This document shows, piece by piece, positions 12,229-28,800 of a stretch of 64,000 nt of DNA. The notes beneath the pieces were generated by a model that saw only the letters and a list, made by a program, of their open reading frames with translations, had not been told where the DNA came from and did no database searches. Origin of the DNA: Diploscapter coronatus (taxonomy: Eukaryota; Nematoda; Chromadorea; Rhabditida; Rhabditidae); contig OZ038422.1 in assembly GCA_964036155.1 (NCBI GenBank), positions 31,829,201 through 31,893,200 of the forward strand, read 5' to 3'. Numbering within the stretch: the stretch's first letter is position 1; every line of letters starts with the position of its first letter. The translations under genes and the position numbers were made by a program.

Positions 12229-12587
12229 TATAAGGAATCACTTTTTTCGTGGTCGTTAATTTTCATTTTAGTTTCGTAAATCGCCATTTGTTTATCAGTT
12301 GCAAGTCCTGTTTCGCCTAGAGTTGTGCTGTCTGTCAATTGATAATTCCTTCTTCCCCTATTCGACTTTGTAGTGCTCTAACTAAGCGCCTATTAACTAG
12401 AGAATTGTTGGAAAGATATCAACTTCTCGACTCTCAATCATAAAGTACGTCTTGCTTTGCAAAGGACTAGCAATTACCAAATTCCTTCGACTCTGTTTCA
12501 TTACTCTCAGGGTTTATACCGTCTGTCTGCTATTTGTTTATAGCCTAATTATGGACTGTAAATTGATGAGCAGAAAACTCTGATAAA
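12229..12587. repeat. Third, near-identical copy of the foldback arm
   Basis: Same orientation as the right arm at about 10796-11145. It is almost identical to that arm over about 350 bp (for example TTGCAAGTCCTGTTTCGCCT and GCGCCTATTAACTAGAGA), with only a few substitutions. It is closer to the right arm than the left arm is, which suggests a recent local duplication or gene conversion. It is truncated at both ends relative to the arm. Confidence 0.85.
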
Positions 12588-13478
12588 GGAGCTGACAGGT
12601 GGGGAATTAATCAAGCAACAGACAGACCGATGGGGAGAATAAAAGGGAGTGACAAAGACAATTGCGAAATGGCATAAAAACTGCTGAACGCTTAGGGAAA
12701 GGGGAGGGAGGGAAATGGCGTGATATTCGGAGAAAGGAGAAAGAGGAAAGAAACGAACGAGAAGAGAGGGAGAGAGAGAGACAGAGACAGTCTGCACTCG
12801 AGAAAGAGCGCATCGAACGGATAGAAAAAAAATAAGGCAATGGAAATAGAATAGGGGAAGAGATGGAAAAAATGCTCGCGATTACGTGGGAATTCCCTAG
12901 AAAGAGGAAAAAAGGACTCGGTCATTTGTATCTCTGCATTTCTGCCCGTCTCGTCCCACTTCGTTCTCCCCTCCTTGCGCACTTTCATTTATGCACTGTT
13001 ACTTCCCTATCCAGCTTTTTGCCTGTCTGATTCTTCGAAACTCGACTTTCTCCTTTATTTTGCAGTCTGATAAGTTGATAAAAATTCAGCTGCTATTTTA
13101 TTAACTGTTCTTCTTATTTTCTAATCGCGAATTCAGAATTCAGATTGTTCCTCGCTCGAAACGTATTTATATCTACCAAGACGAAACATTAATCGTTTGT
13201 GTGCTTCAATTTTCTCATCACAGACTCTAAAAAAATGTTTTGAGAAGCCATTTCATTTTCATATACACTTAGGAATATTTATTTTTCACTAACATGTCGT
13301 CTTTATCCATAAATGCAGGGCGGTCAAGAGTATGGAACCAAGTACGAATATTAGTTAAATGCCTACACTTAAAAATGAAATCGAATCACGTTGATACTTT
13401 GTAGATCTTCATCATCTTTTCATATTCTCAAATGTCTGTAATAGCTGGAAATTTAGCCTCTAATCGATTCATTACAAG

Positions 13479-13617
13479 GGCTAATAGAAAAAGACACCGG
13501 AACACCAGTTAGAAAAAGACACCTGTTTTTCTAAGAAATAGTATGGGAGGCAAGATAGGGAAAGAAAAAAAATCAGTCTTTTTCTAACTGGTATCCCGGT
13601 GTCTTTTTCTAGGAGCC
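13479..13617. mobile_element. hAT-like MITE with 8-bp target-site duplication
   Basis: A 139-bp non-coding element. Ends: GGCTAATAGAAAAAGACACC on the left and, on the other strand, GGCTCCTAGAAAAAGACACC. It is flanked on both sides by the perfect direct repeat ATTACAAG (13471-13478 and 13618-13625). Terminal inverted repeats plus an 8-bp duplication fit hAT-type non-autonomous elements. Inside is the core GAAATAGTATGGGAGG shared with other hairpins in this window. Confidence 0.85.
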
Positions 13618-14408
13618 ATTACAAGATGGTAAATTTGTTACGGGTAATAATATTCTCGCCTCCATTTTTAGCCGGCATTGATTTCTTTAAAAAAAAACTA
13701 ATTGTTTCATTATCATTTTTCTAAAGTTTTTACTTTTAATTAGTAGCCTATGAACTATCAATACTTTCTTCGATACTCTGATTCAGATTTAGCCTTTCTT
13801 CGTCATTTTTCTAGCTTGTAAAAAAAATTGAGTACGCTTGCGATTCTATCATGGATTATAACGTCTCTCGCCTCGAACATGTATATTAATCGGCTTATCT
13901 GATTCGAACATCTAAATAGTCCTCTCCTCATTTTGCATTCTGCTTAGGGTCACTCAATTCGATGCTTCTTTCTTTCTTTCACAAATCGTTCAACTTGGAA
14001 CTTGGTTAATCACTCGTAATCTCACTCAAAATACATTCGATACCAGGCATTTTCATCTTCCAATCACTAATACACTTGTTCGCACCTTTTCATATCAGAA
14101 TATCTTCCCATTCCAAGCTCATGTTTATATTCTGCTATAGTTCCCCCTTCTTTATTTCCATTCATATTCCTCTTCATTCTATGCGCTTCCAATTAGCCAC
14201 CTATGTCGGCAATTTCCGTTACTTTGAGTCGTCTAATTCGGCTCCGACCAGCCACAGGTACTTCCTCATAATTTCTTCTTCTTCTTCTCCTTCTTCTTGA
14301 TTTTCCCCGTTTCTCGTTTTTCTCGCGTGTGTCGTCGTCACTGCCTCTTTCGTCCCCCAGTCCAACAAATCGTCATCTTCAGGCCTGCCCTCCCTTCTGC
14401 AATCCAGG

Positions 14409-19259
<4,851 letters not shown>

Positions 19260-21670
19260 GTAGAACTCGAGTTGGCTGATGAATTACCGTTCCCTTAGGT
19301 GGCTTGAAAATTATTCGATCCTTCAAAGAGGGAAATGTTGTGTTTTATCGTAAAATTGAGTCTCTCTTGCTACACTTCTCATGAGCTTATTCACATAGAT
19401 AGTCTTACAGTATCATATCAAAGAGGCAAGCTATTCATACGGGAGATTATTGCTACATTTTGATATTGTTGACTTATGGAGAAGTAAATATTATCATCAT
19501 CTGTAAGTTGGCAATATTCCATTTGTCTGTTATCTTTTACTTTGTATTAACACAATTAGTTGTTTCTCAAATAAATCTTTCATTTTCATTGAAAATTGGC
19601 AGCTGAAGATAATCCGATATAAAACTAAAATATTACAACAAATCGAGAATATGGAATGTTGAATGCCAAATAAGTAGAACTTGTTATTTATTCATTGTGC
19701 ATCGTTGCATTTCGTGAATGCTGCAATAAAAAATAAAATAAAATATAAAACTCTGAGAGATAATATAATTTAGAACAAATAGAAATTTTCTGATATGATA
19801 ATTGCCAAATGGAGGAAAATTTTGGATAATTGTCTAGAAAAATGGTTAGATAATTGAATAAGTAATTAGATAAGAGCAAGGGTTGTGAGTGGAATGAGGA
19901 AGAAGGGAGAGGAAATGCAATCACACAGCTGATTGTTTGATTATTGCTAATTCGAGATTTTTGTTCCTAGCCTAAACTTACTTAGGCGAAAAACATTTTA
20001 GTTGATTATATTAATTGTATCACCTGTGCATAAATAATAAAATATCAATGCTACAATTTAGTAAAGAAGAAGATTCAATAAAAATTAAATCAATTTAAAC
20101 ATGTTGAACCTTCAACCTTAATTTAAATAATAAAATATACAAATAAAGTCGTATATAATTGAGCCATATAATCTGGACAAGAAAATATATTGGGCTGAGC
20201 CATAACTTCTTTGAGATGCCTCAGATTTCACGTGTAAATAATCTTAGCAAATGCCAAAAAGAAAAAATAATCAATATGAAATATGGATCGTCGATTCATC
20301 TGCTAGAGCACTCACAAATTTAATCCATTTCATGCGTTTATCAGAGAATCTTCGTGCAAAGATATTATCAACGCGGAAAAAGAGGTCATTCGAGCATAGA
20401 GGGCATGCTCGTTTTGAAATGGTTGATTTCATTGCTCGACGAAATGGCGTGTGTAATGTAGAGAGTTAGCATGATTTTCTCCAGCCTCTCAACCCACTCT
20501 CCATTCCTAGATAAAAGTTTTTTGCGCGTTAATAAAGCAGTGATTTGCAAAAATCAGAAAAATTATGATCGTTTGAGTACTTTCGTTTCAGCCGTCTGCA
20601 GCTGTCCGATCAGTCTAAAGTTCGAATGAGTTGCATAATTAAGTTTCAACTGGATCGGGTCCCTTTAAATGAACAAACTATACATCCACTCGAGACATTG
20701 CCTTTCCCAAATAGTCCTAATCTCTTACTGCGCATCAAAAGAAAGTTATGACTCAATCCACTAGTAAATTTCAACGAAGTGAACCTTCTGCCTGTAGTAA
20801 AAAAGAGATCAGAGTTATTGCAGAGATCGAAAAATAATCAAAGAAAGAACATCTGTGGTGATATTGATTAGAGCATTGTGCTGGGCTCATCAGGGTCAAT
20901 CCAACTGCTCCAATCAATTTTCTGGTCTGATTGACCTAAAATTTATCGTTTTATACTTGGAAAAAGAACCCCTATCTTTCTATTTCACAGAAAGAAAACG
21001 TATCACAGTGAGGCTAAATATGATAATAATTTAGCCTGGCTGGATAAAAATAATCTACTTTGTATTACAAAAGGTATCTGCATTCTTGTGTTAGTCGATG
21101 AACGTAAACGATAGGTATTTATGGGAAGGGGGAGTTAATTTCGTGTAAGTTATGTTGAATCTAATCCAATTTCAACTGTAGGGAAAGTTCACGGTAAACG
21201 GACTGACGACACGTAAAAATTACCTCGGCTGTCATCAACAAAACATTGGGTTATTCGACAGCAATTAGCAGTTATATTTGGAAGTGGAGGCTAGAGAGAC
21301 AATTCGTTGTAGATGGGGGAGAATTAGCACTCAAATAAAATGAGTTTAAAATAACCCACCTGTATCGAATCCTGAAGAGGTGTGACTGATTTCCTCCCTG
21401 AAACAATCACTCATTTATCCATTTATCCATTCATTCATTCGTCCATCTCTACGCTCTATTCCCTTTCCTCTATTCGTTCTATTCGTACCTTTTGAGCCCC
21501 GCCCCCAGCAGCGGGTCTCTATCGCCTGCAGTCGTGCTGTTATTCGCCGAACCACCCGATACATGTCCGGCCTGCACTGCAGCACTCGCGAAACACCATT
21601 CTGCAACATATTTTACATCGTTTCTTTAATTCCATTAATAATCTCCTATTGTTTTAGGGTTTTCAATGCG
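19260..21670. other. Intergenic region between ACSL and the Ly6-like gene
   Basis: ACSL 3' UTR on the left and the Ly6-like promoter and 5' UTR on the right, with short tandem tetra/octamer-like repeats near 21410-21440 (CATTTATC and CATT units). AT-rich and without a recognisable gene. The frame at 20251-20469 has no known motif, and I do not call it. Confidence 0.5.
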
Positions 21671-24600
21671 ATGAAGACAGTGTGGGGCTCGAGCCCTCTG
21701 TTTCTATTTCAATATTTATCACTGCTACCCAGCTTCATTGCCTCGTTGGAATGTTTCGATTCCAACTCCCCCACCCCGCACCGCACCAGTACGTGTGGCG
21801 AGAACAGCGTAAGTCCTGTTTCGTTTCCATCATTTCTGCTGGTTTTTCTGCGAGTTTTTCACGATTTTACGCCCTCACTAAAGCACCACTTCCGGTTAAT
21901 CAATCACGGAAAATATGCGCCAAAAATTGCAAATTTTATTTTTTTTCAGGAAATGCCATTCTAGAAGCCTAGAATTATGTAGAGTTCATAGATCAGGGTC
22001 TATAGGGTAGAGATAGAAGGCGATTTTGAAGAATCACGAGGTTCTAATTTTGGATTTGAAAAAAGGAAAGAGACAATTTCATTTCGCGAGTTCGTGTCTG
22101 CAACAAAACCAATTCGCAGGATTTGGCTTGGATCTTCTTTGTCTCTGCCTTTATTTCCTTTTTATCTGCCTGACTTGCCATTCCCCATCCCCTTCCAATA
22201 TTTGGCTTTCCCCCCGCTTCCTTTCCATTTTCGATGTCTTTTTGCACTTCGCGCACCTCGACGAGTTTGGCAACGTTTCCGACTTTCAATTACTCAATTA
22301 GTTGGATGGGTTAGAGACAGGCAATAGAAATAGAATTGAAGGTAAATATTGCCAAAGACCGATCGATTGAGATAAAGTAAACCACGCAAATTTACATGTA
22401 TAGAAATTAGCATATTGTGTTGAGGATAACTCGATAAGGGCAACCTGAAAAAGCAATTGTAACAGTTGTATCGCTGCATACGAAATAGTAAAGGAGGAGA
22501 ATCTTTTCTCTATCAGATCCTATTCTATTTTACATTAAATGATGCTACGATACATCTACTTTTCCCAAATGCTTTTAATGATATTTCAACGGTAGAACAA
22601 TTAGTAGAATCATTCAAGCGTTACTTCAAAGGTATATTCCAACTGCACAAACTTCAGTTTAAATTTGTAATACAACTGAAGATGATCTAAGAAAATTTTT
22701 AATATGCAGTACTATATAAAACTAAACATTTTCTTCAGCCGCTGTCGAATTTAATTTGCAATATCCCCAACCTTCCAAGATTTAAATTATGGTTTTGAAT
22801 TCAGTTTCACCATTTCACTTTTCCACTTTTGCAAATTTAAACCTTGTCTATTTATTCTGCTTCAATTGCTCTATCTTTGGCATATCCCACACTCTTGTTT
22901 GATAAAGGAAATTAAAGAGCAGCGCCTCTTAAATATATCTTGATATCCATTAAATCCCATAAATGGATACTATACAATAGCGAATTGGATAAGGTGGATA
23001 TCAAAATACACTACTTTAGATAGAGGTAAATAAGCAGTATCTATGGGCAGTTGGCTAAAATTATTTATAGAAGTGAAAATCAACATCTGAACGTCTAAAA
23101 TGCCATTCGTATGCAAGGATATGTGAATGTGCAATGCTTTGATGCGCATGCATTCTCATTCTCACATTCTGCATCATGAATAATGAGTCAAGGGATGAGT
23201 GAGCTTCATAAACTGCAGCTCCCGTTTTCTACATCACTGATTCAGTACATTTCCACGGTTTTGCAAATCATCCGTCGCAAATTTTAAAGACCGCATTGCA
23301 GCCTATTAAAATATGAAGAAATCCAGCCATTTCATGCCAGAATAACAACGGAAACTTAATTTCCTTCACATTTTGATTAAATGTACACAAAAATAGCAGA
23401 AACAAAGATTATTATTCATAAAGTTGAATTTCTAAAATAACGCTGCGAACTTTAAAAATGCACAAAAACTTGTGGAATTTAAAAAATTACATGAAAAGAA
23501 GAAAGAAGTTATTGTTTTGGCATTTTTTTCTCTTCTTCTTCTGAGCCTTTCACTTGACTTTTTCAAATTTCCATGCAAAATCAGTGGGTTGTAAGAAAAT
23601 CTGCATTTTTGGCTCTGATTTGTTGATTCCTCCACACTGCTTCTGCCTTTCCTTGTCCATTTCCGTTTCTGCATTCTATTCCACCCCTTCCTCTCATTTC
23701 TCAGGTCAATATTCCATTGAAACAGCCTCGTTGACAGCTGCATTTTTGCAGCAGCCAATTTGTAAGTTGACGATAACCAAATTCCGAGTGTAAATGTGCA
23801 AATGACAGCAAAAAAAGACGTTTGTAAAATTCGTAAATGAAATCATATCGCGTAAAATAACTTTAAAAAATGTAACATTTCTAGGTAAAGAGGTGAAGGA
23901 CCATCCGAAAAATACACTTCAAAATGCTCTTCTGTTCCTCATTTCATCACGCAATTCTATAGTTGAGCATAGATTAAAATTAGCACTTTTTATGATAAGA
24001 AGTAAAATCCTGCTAATTGCAAAAGAAATACTAGATCAGGGATGAACGAATTTCGTATCATTTTCGTGAGATGATAAATGTTGCGTATTGTTGACAATTC
24101 AAAATTTCGTTTCGATAGTGAAAAAGTAGCATCCGTAAAGAATTTTTCTTTTCGATTTTTATCCTACTTTCTTCCATATCTCAGAAAGATGAGAAAGCAG
24201 AATATTATTTTGCATTTATCAAATTGGTCTAAACAAGACATTTGACCCTCACTAATATTTATCATTGGAAATCAATTTTCCTAAACTCTTGCACTGACTT
24301 TAAATATTATAACATAGAAAAATATCCTTCGAGCTCAACATTTCTCGCAATCATTCTTTACACATTCCACTCTTCTATTTCACACCAATTCAAATGGATT
24401 GCGGAAGAAAATTATTTGCAGATCGAATTACCAGTCCATTCATAAGCTATTTCCCAATTCAATTATGCAGCAAAACAGCAGTGTTCTGTTTCTTTCATAA
24501 TCCGAATTTGCCCTTTGTCTTATTTTCTGATCAGCTTAATTTCTGTTCGTTTGTTTTTTCTTTCTGTTTAGTCGATTTCCATCACTTCTGGACTTTATTC

Positions 24601-25694
24601 CATTTCATTTTCATTTCCTCCATTCTCTCATATTTCATCATTTCGTTTCATGAAATTGCATGCAAGCAAGCAGCCAGCTAATGTTTCTTTTCGAAATTTG
24701 CGCACCAACTTTAAATCTAGGCGAAACAATAATCCGCTGCATTGTCGCTTTGCGTAGGAGAAAAGCTGGGGATAAAGCAAAGCGTTGCGTAGAACAGGGA
24801 TAATATGAAAGTGAAAAAATAAATTAAAGTTTAATCCGATTGAAATAAATTTGCTCGGTCATAAAGAACCAGACTTGCGGAGAGGTGATTGATAAACTGA
24901 TAAAGGGGATAGCAACCGAGTAATTCAATGTTCATTGAAAAGAAATGTGATTTGCATATCTCGACGATGAATAAATCGCGAGTAATGATTATGCGCATTT
25001 CCTTTGAACTCAGAATAAATTATAGGATTACGTTTAGATGTGCTATTCGGAGTATTACGCATTGAATCGAAGCAACACAGTTCGACAGTATTACGACAGA
25101 TTCTGCGTGCACGTGAAGCACTGCATTCATAGGGGAATTGACGCTAACTGTCAGGACTATCACGCCCTCGATAAGACTATGCAGGTAATATTTTGTTCAG
25201 GTATTTTGTAAGTCTCATCTACAAATTATCATACCTAATATTATTAGGCTTATCAGAAGAATGATACTGCCACAACCCATTTTCTTATTTGTCCTAAATT
25301 CAAAAATGAATTCATGAGAATTCAGACACGACTTTATAAGTATTACTTATCAGAGTGAAAAGCGCAGCGATAAAAGCTCGTCATTTCCTTTAAAATAGTG
25401 AATGAGTTTCTGGTTAAGAATATGACTATGACTTGTGACATGAGCTACTGATAACTGATAGATAAAATAAATGAGCGATTTTAGCGACTGTTCGCGAGGC
25501 ACCATGCGAAAACCTTCCCGAAGAACATCCTGCATTCTGTGTTTTGCTGCTGCGCCGAGTCACTTTGTAATTCGATCGACCACAAGGAAGTCAAGGAAAA
25601 GTTCGGGCTCGAGAAACCAGTCAATCTTTCTCTAATCAAATGTGAATATTTGCTGAGCATATCATCAATCCTTTTGTTTCTACTACTTAGGTAG
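21671..25694 (+). CDS. Ly6/uPAR-like three-finger protein, probably GPI-anchored
   Basis: Three exons, 21671-21808, 25038-25184 and 25485-25694, all in phase 0, giving 164 residues. The first exon is a signal peptide (hydrophobic core LFLFQYLSLLPSFIA) running into the first cysteine of the mature protein (LECF). The middle exon carries spaced cysteines (MCYSEYY, FCVHVKHC, ANCQDY). The last exon has the family hallmark CCCAESLCN, matching the CCxxxxCN end of three-finger (Ly6/uPAR) domains. The C-terminus ends in a hydrophobic run (YLLSISSILLFLLLR) suitable for GPI attachment. The splice pattern of signal plus first strand, middle, and last finger plus anchor is typical of Ly6 genes. No specific orthologue was recognised. 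Intron 1 is 3.2 kb, very long for this window. The stop codon is 179 bp from the convergent GABA-B stop codon. Confidence 0.85.
21809..25037 (+). other. Long first intron of the Ly6-like gene
   Basis: AT-rich intron of 3229 bp that splits the signal-peptide exon from the rest. I found no exon, nested gene or clear transposon in it; the open frames it contains (around 22026-22301, 23432-23793 and 24394-24681) look random. Confidence 0.6.
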
Positions 25695-25873
25695 CATTTC
25701 GACTGCATCGAATTTATGCAATTATTACAAAATATCCATGATTCTTAGCTTCTCTCTCAAGGACACCTCAAGATTCTCACCATACATATACAATACTTGT
25801 GTTATTTTCTGTTGGAACGGGTTCAATTTATTTAATCTTTCAATAAATAATTTTCTTTGCGAAAATGGGCAAA

Positions 25874-28800
25874 CTAACCTTGCTGAAGAAACTGCGTGTC
25901 ACCCATTTCACGAAGTTTGTCGAGCAAATCCCAGAGTTGAGTACTTCTCTGGAAAAGGTACAGTATTTTTGCCGTAATATTGTTATATTTTATTACCTGA
26001 TGCAGTGACCTCTTCTTCAGTTGATTTTCAGCTTCCAATTTGCTGATAGCTTCGCGTTCAGCATCACTGCAAAAATTGCATGCACAAAAATTAAAGTTGA
26101 TTTTTTCAAATAACATCAAGAAAAGAAAGCTAGTAGATTTGAGTTACGAGTTTAGGATAGCATTATTCTAAGTTCTGCATTTTTCTTCTAGTTCTACCTG
26201 GAAGGTCCCTGACTGCTTGTTTGACTCGTTTTCGCGACGACACTTTTCATGAGCCCTCTTCGGTAGGCTCGAGGTTCTGTGCCTTGCGGATTCGTACTCA
26301 GCTCCTTCACTTTTGGCCCGAATACCAGACAAAGTGTGCAAGATGTTGAGAAGATTATGAAGAATGAGGAAAGTGCGTAGGCTTCGTTGACTCGTTCCTA
26401 AAATTTTACAAGATTTCAGACGTATCAAAATTAGGATACGAGCCTACTTTTCGTGAAGTTCAAAGTCATAAATGAGTATTTATACTCTCCGTTTGGATAA
26501 AGAATTGTACTAAGTGCTTCGTAATTTCCAATTTTTCGAAAAAAAAATTCAAGCCAAACTTATTTGAACCCTACTTTTAAAATGACACTGGTGCTGAGGC
26601 CGAGAACGCTCATGACGACGACCACGTAGACACTGATTCCGATGAATTTGCTATCGTTTAAAGCAGGCACGTTGACGTGACGCGTCTCCCACGCTAGGAA
26701 ACAGCCCAGAATCTAAATTATTCGAAATTCCTTTAAAAATCATAGCCAATGAGTTTCACCATAAGAACTCCTTTGATGACGTAAAGAATGGCTTGAAAGA
26801 CGCTAGAGTAAGTCGATTCACAGAAACCGATTTCGGGGATGATCACTTTGTTGTTCAGTGTCTAAAGCTAAGAAAATAATTTGACGCTTAGATTTAGGAT
26901 AAATATGCAATAAAGGGAGAAAGCTTGAAGGCAAACTTAAGTTTTAGCTTTAACTTTTTTACCAAATTGTTACGAGACAGTTCTACTGAAACTTGATAGT
27001 TTTTGCGCATATATAATAGTAAATTTATTCCAAATTTCAGCTGAACCGTTCCAAATTAATTCGCTGTGTGATTGTCCCTCAAGAGTTTGTTTTCAGACTT
27101 TTTGCCACTGCTGTAAGATGATTTGGTATAAAAATTAAAGATTATCTTATCACGAATATAAAAACATTTTGTAAATTTTTAGCAGGTGCTGAAGTTTTCT
27201 GTCAAAATTGAAAAATAAAATAATAAAAATAATGAACTATCTATTTTTGATTTAAATAATACTAACAGTCAATTTGATATTCTTTTGCTGGTAATGCTCA
27301 TAATTCACTCACAATTTGAGGTAATTGAGTGATAACATGTCTGAATGGGGAGAAAATGGCCCAGAGGAGAAGAACAACTATATCCAGGGCTAGCAAACCG
27401 GCCAAGATCATCAATAATTTAGAATCCTAAAGACGAATAAATAAAATAGGAAAATAAGATAGAATCTAGCCTTGATAGCTTTTTTATCCATACGAATATT
27501 AGTGAAAATGGAATGAACCCGCCAAGTCTTTGAGAACATGGATCCGAATGCGAGAGTGAAGCCCAAACACATTGTCCAGGATTTTATCTGAACATCAGTA
27601 ATTAACTTATTTTTACTAAAATATTTATCTGGAAGTTCATGTAATAGCATCGAATTTTTATGCTTATAACACGTTTCCTTGTTATTTTTCAGATTATCCT
27701 AAATCCGTCTTTATCTATTTAATCTCGAAGATAAATGACAAAGCGAATTGGATATCTTTGGAATACTAATTTAGGAAAGCTAATTCAACTTCCTAGTTTT
27801 ATAAGAAGGACAAATCTTGTTCTTTCTGATCCGTAAAATTCATCTTCTTCCTATGAAAGCTGAAGTAAAGGAAATAATAGCGACTTCAAATCCTATATGT
27901 TCAAAAAGATATAGCAAACCAAAGACTTCATTATTTTAAATAAAAATATTTTTTCCTCGAAATATTACAAAATGGCTTACGTAACACAGTTTGACGAAAT
28001 GGCTATCCGACAAAATGTGGGCGTCGAGACCAATCAAAATGACTGAAGCGAAAGTGCACATTGACCCGATTATGATTATGTTATTCATGTTTGGAGATGA
28101 CATTTTTATGAATCTGAAAGAGTATTTCCTTCAACTAGTTGATACAAGTCAGTTGATGTTTGTATCGTATTTTGATAAACACACAGTTGCTTTCTTTTCT
28201 CGATAAGATAGGACATTTTCATAATTCTTTGAATAATAGGCTCAGATCAGTCATAGCATGAATGAAAATTTGTAAATTGAATTAAGCTATTTGATAAAAA
28301 TAAATAAGCCAACCTATGGTTCCTATAATGAATATTGATGACTAGAAAAATAAGCGAAAGAGCGATGCCAATTAGGGCGAGGAGTGACATGCCGATGAGC
28401 AGAGGAAGGGAAATGTACTCGCCCCTTCTCACGACTATCGTTGAATCCAGAGGGGCTTTCCAGTCTGTAAAACGTCCAATTCATCATTCATAACAAAATC
28501 GATAATAAGGAAGTATCTCACTTTTCCTGCACTTTATGATTTAGGATTTTTGGAAAGTTCACCAGCATTTTCACATTTTGACTAACACTATGCATTTAAT
28601 CTCAAAAGTTAAAGGTCTTTCTCAGAGGGAAATTAATTTTGTGAATTATTTATAATTTATTTTAAAACAGATTGAACCTCACTCATTTCTGCTAAAAATT
28701 AAAGGATCAATTTTCTCACCTCCCAAATTTTCGTTGTACATGGTGAATGTATCGGACGCTCCGTCAAACGTTCCCACATCCACGTAGACTCCGTTCTTCC

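Larger units (their letters stand above)
11225..14408. other. Repeat-rich intergenic region upstream of the acyl-CoA synthetase gene
   Basis: Contains the hairpin at 11350-11413, the extra foldback arm at 12229-12587, a purine-rich block (about 12620-12880, with GA runs near 12765-12785), the MITE at 13479-13617 and pyrimidine-rich sequence before 14409 (CTT-type runs near 14270-14300). No conserved gene was found on either strand. Promoter and 5' UTR of the synthetase presumably lie at the right end. Confidence 0.5.

Noticed and set aside
20251..20469. 72-codon open frame between ACSL and the Ly6-like gene
   Set aside because: No motif, no flanking splice context, length expected by chance.
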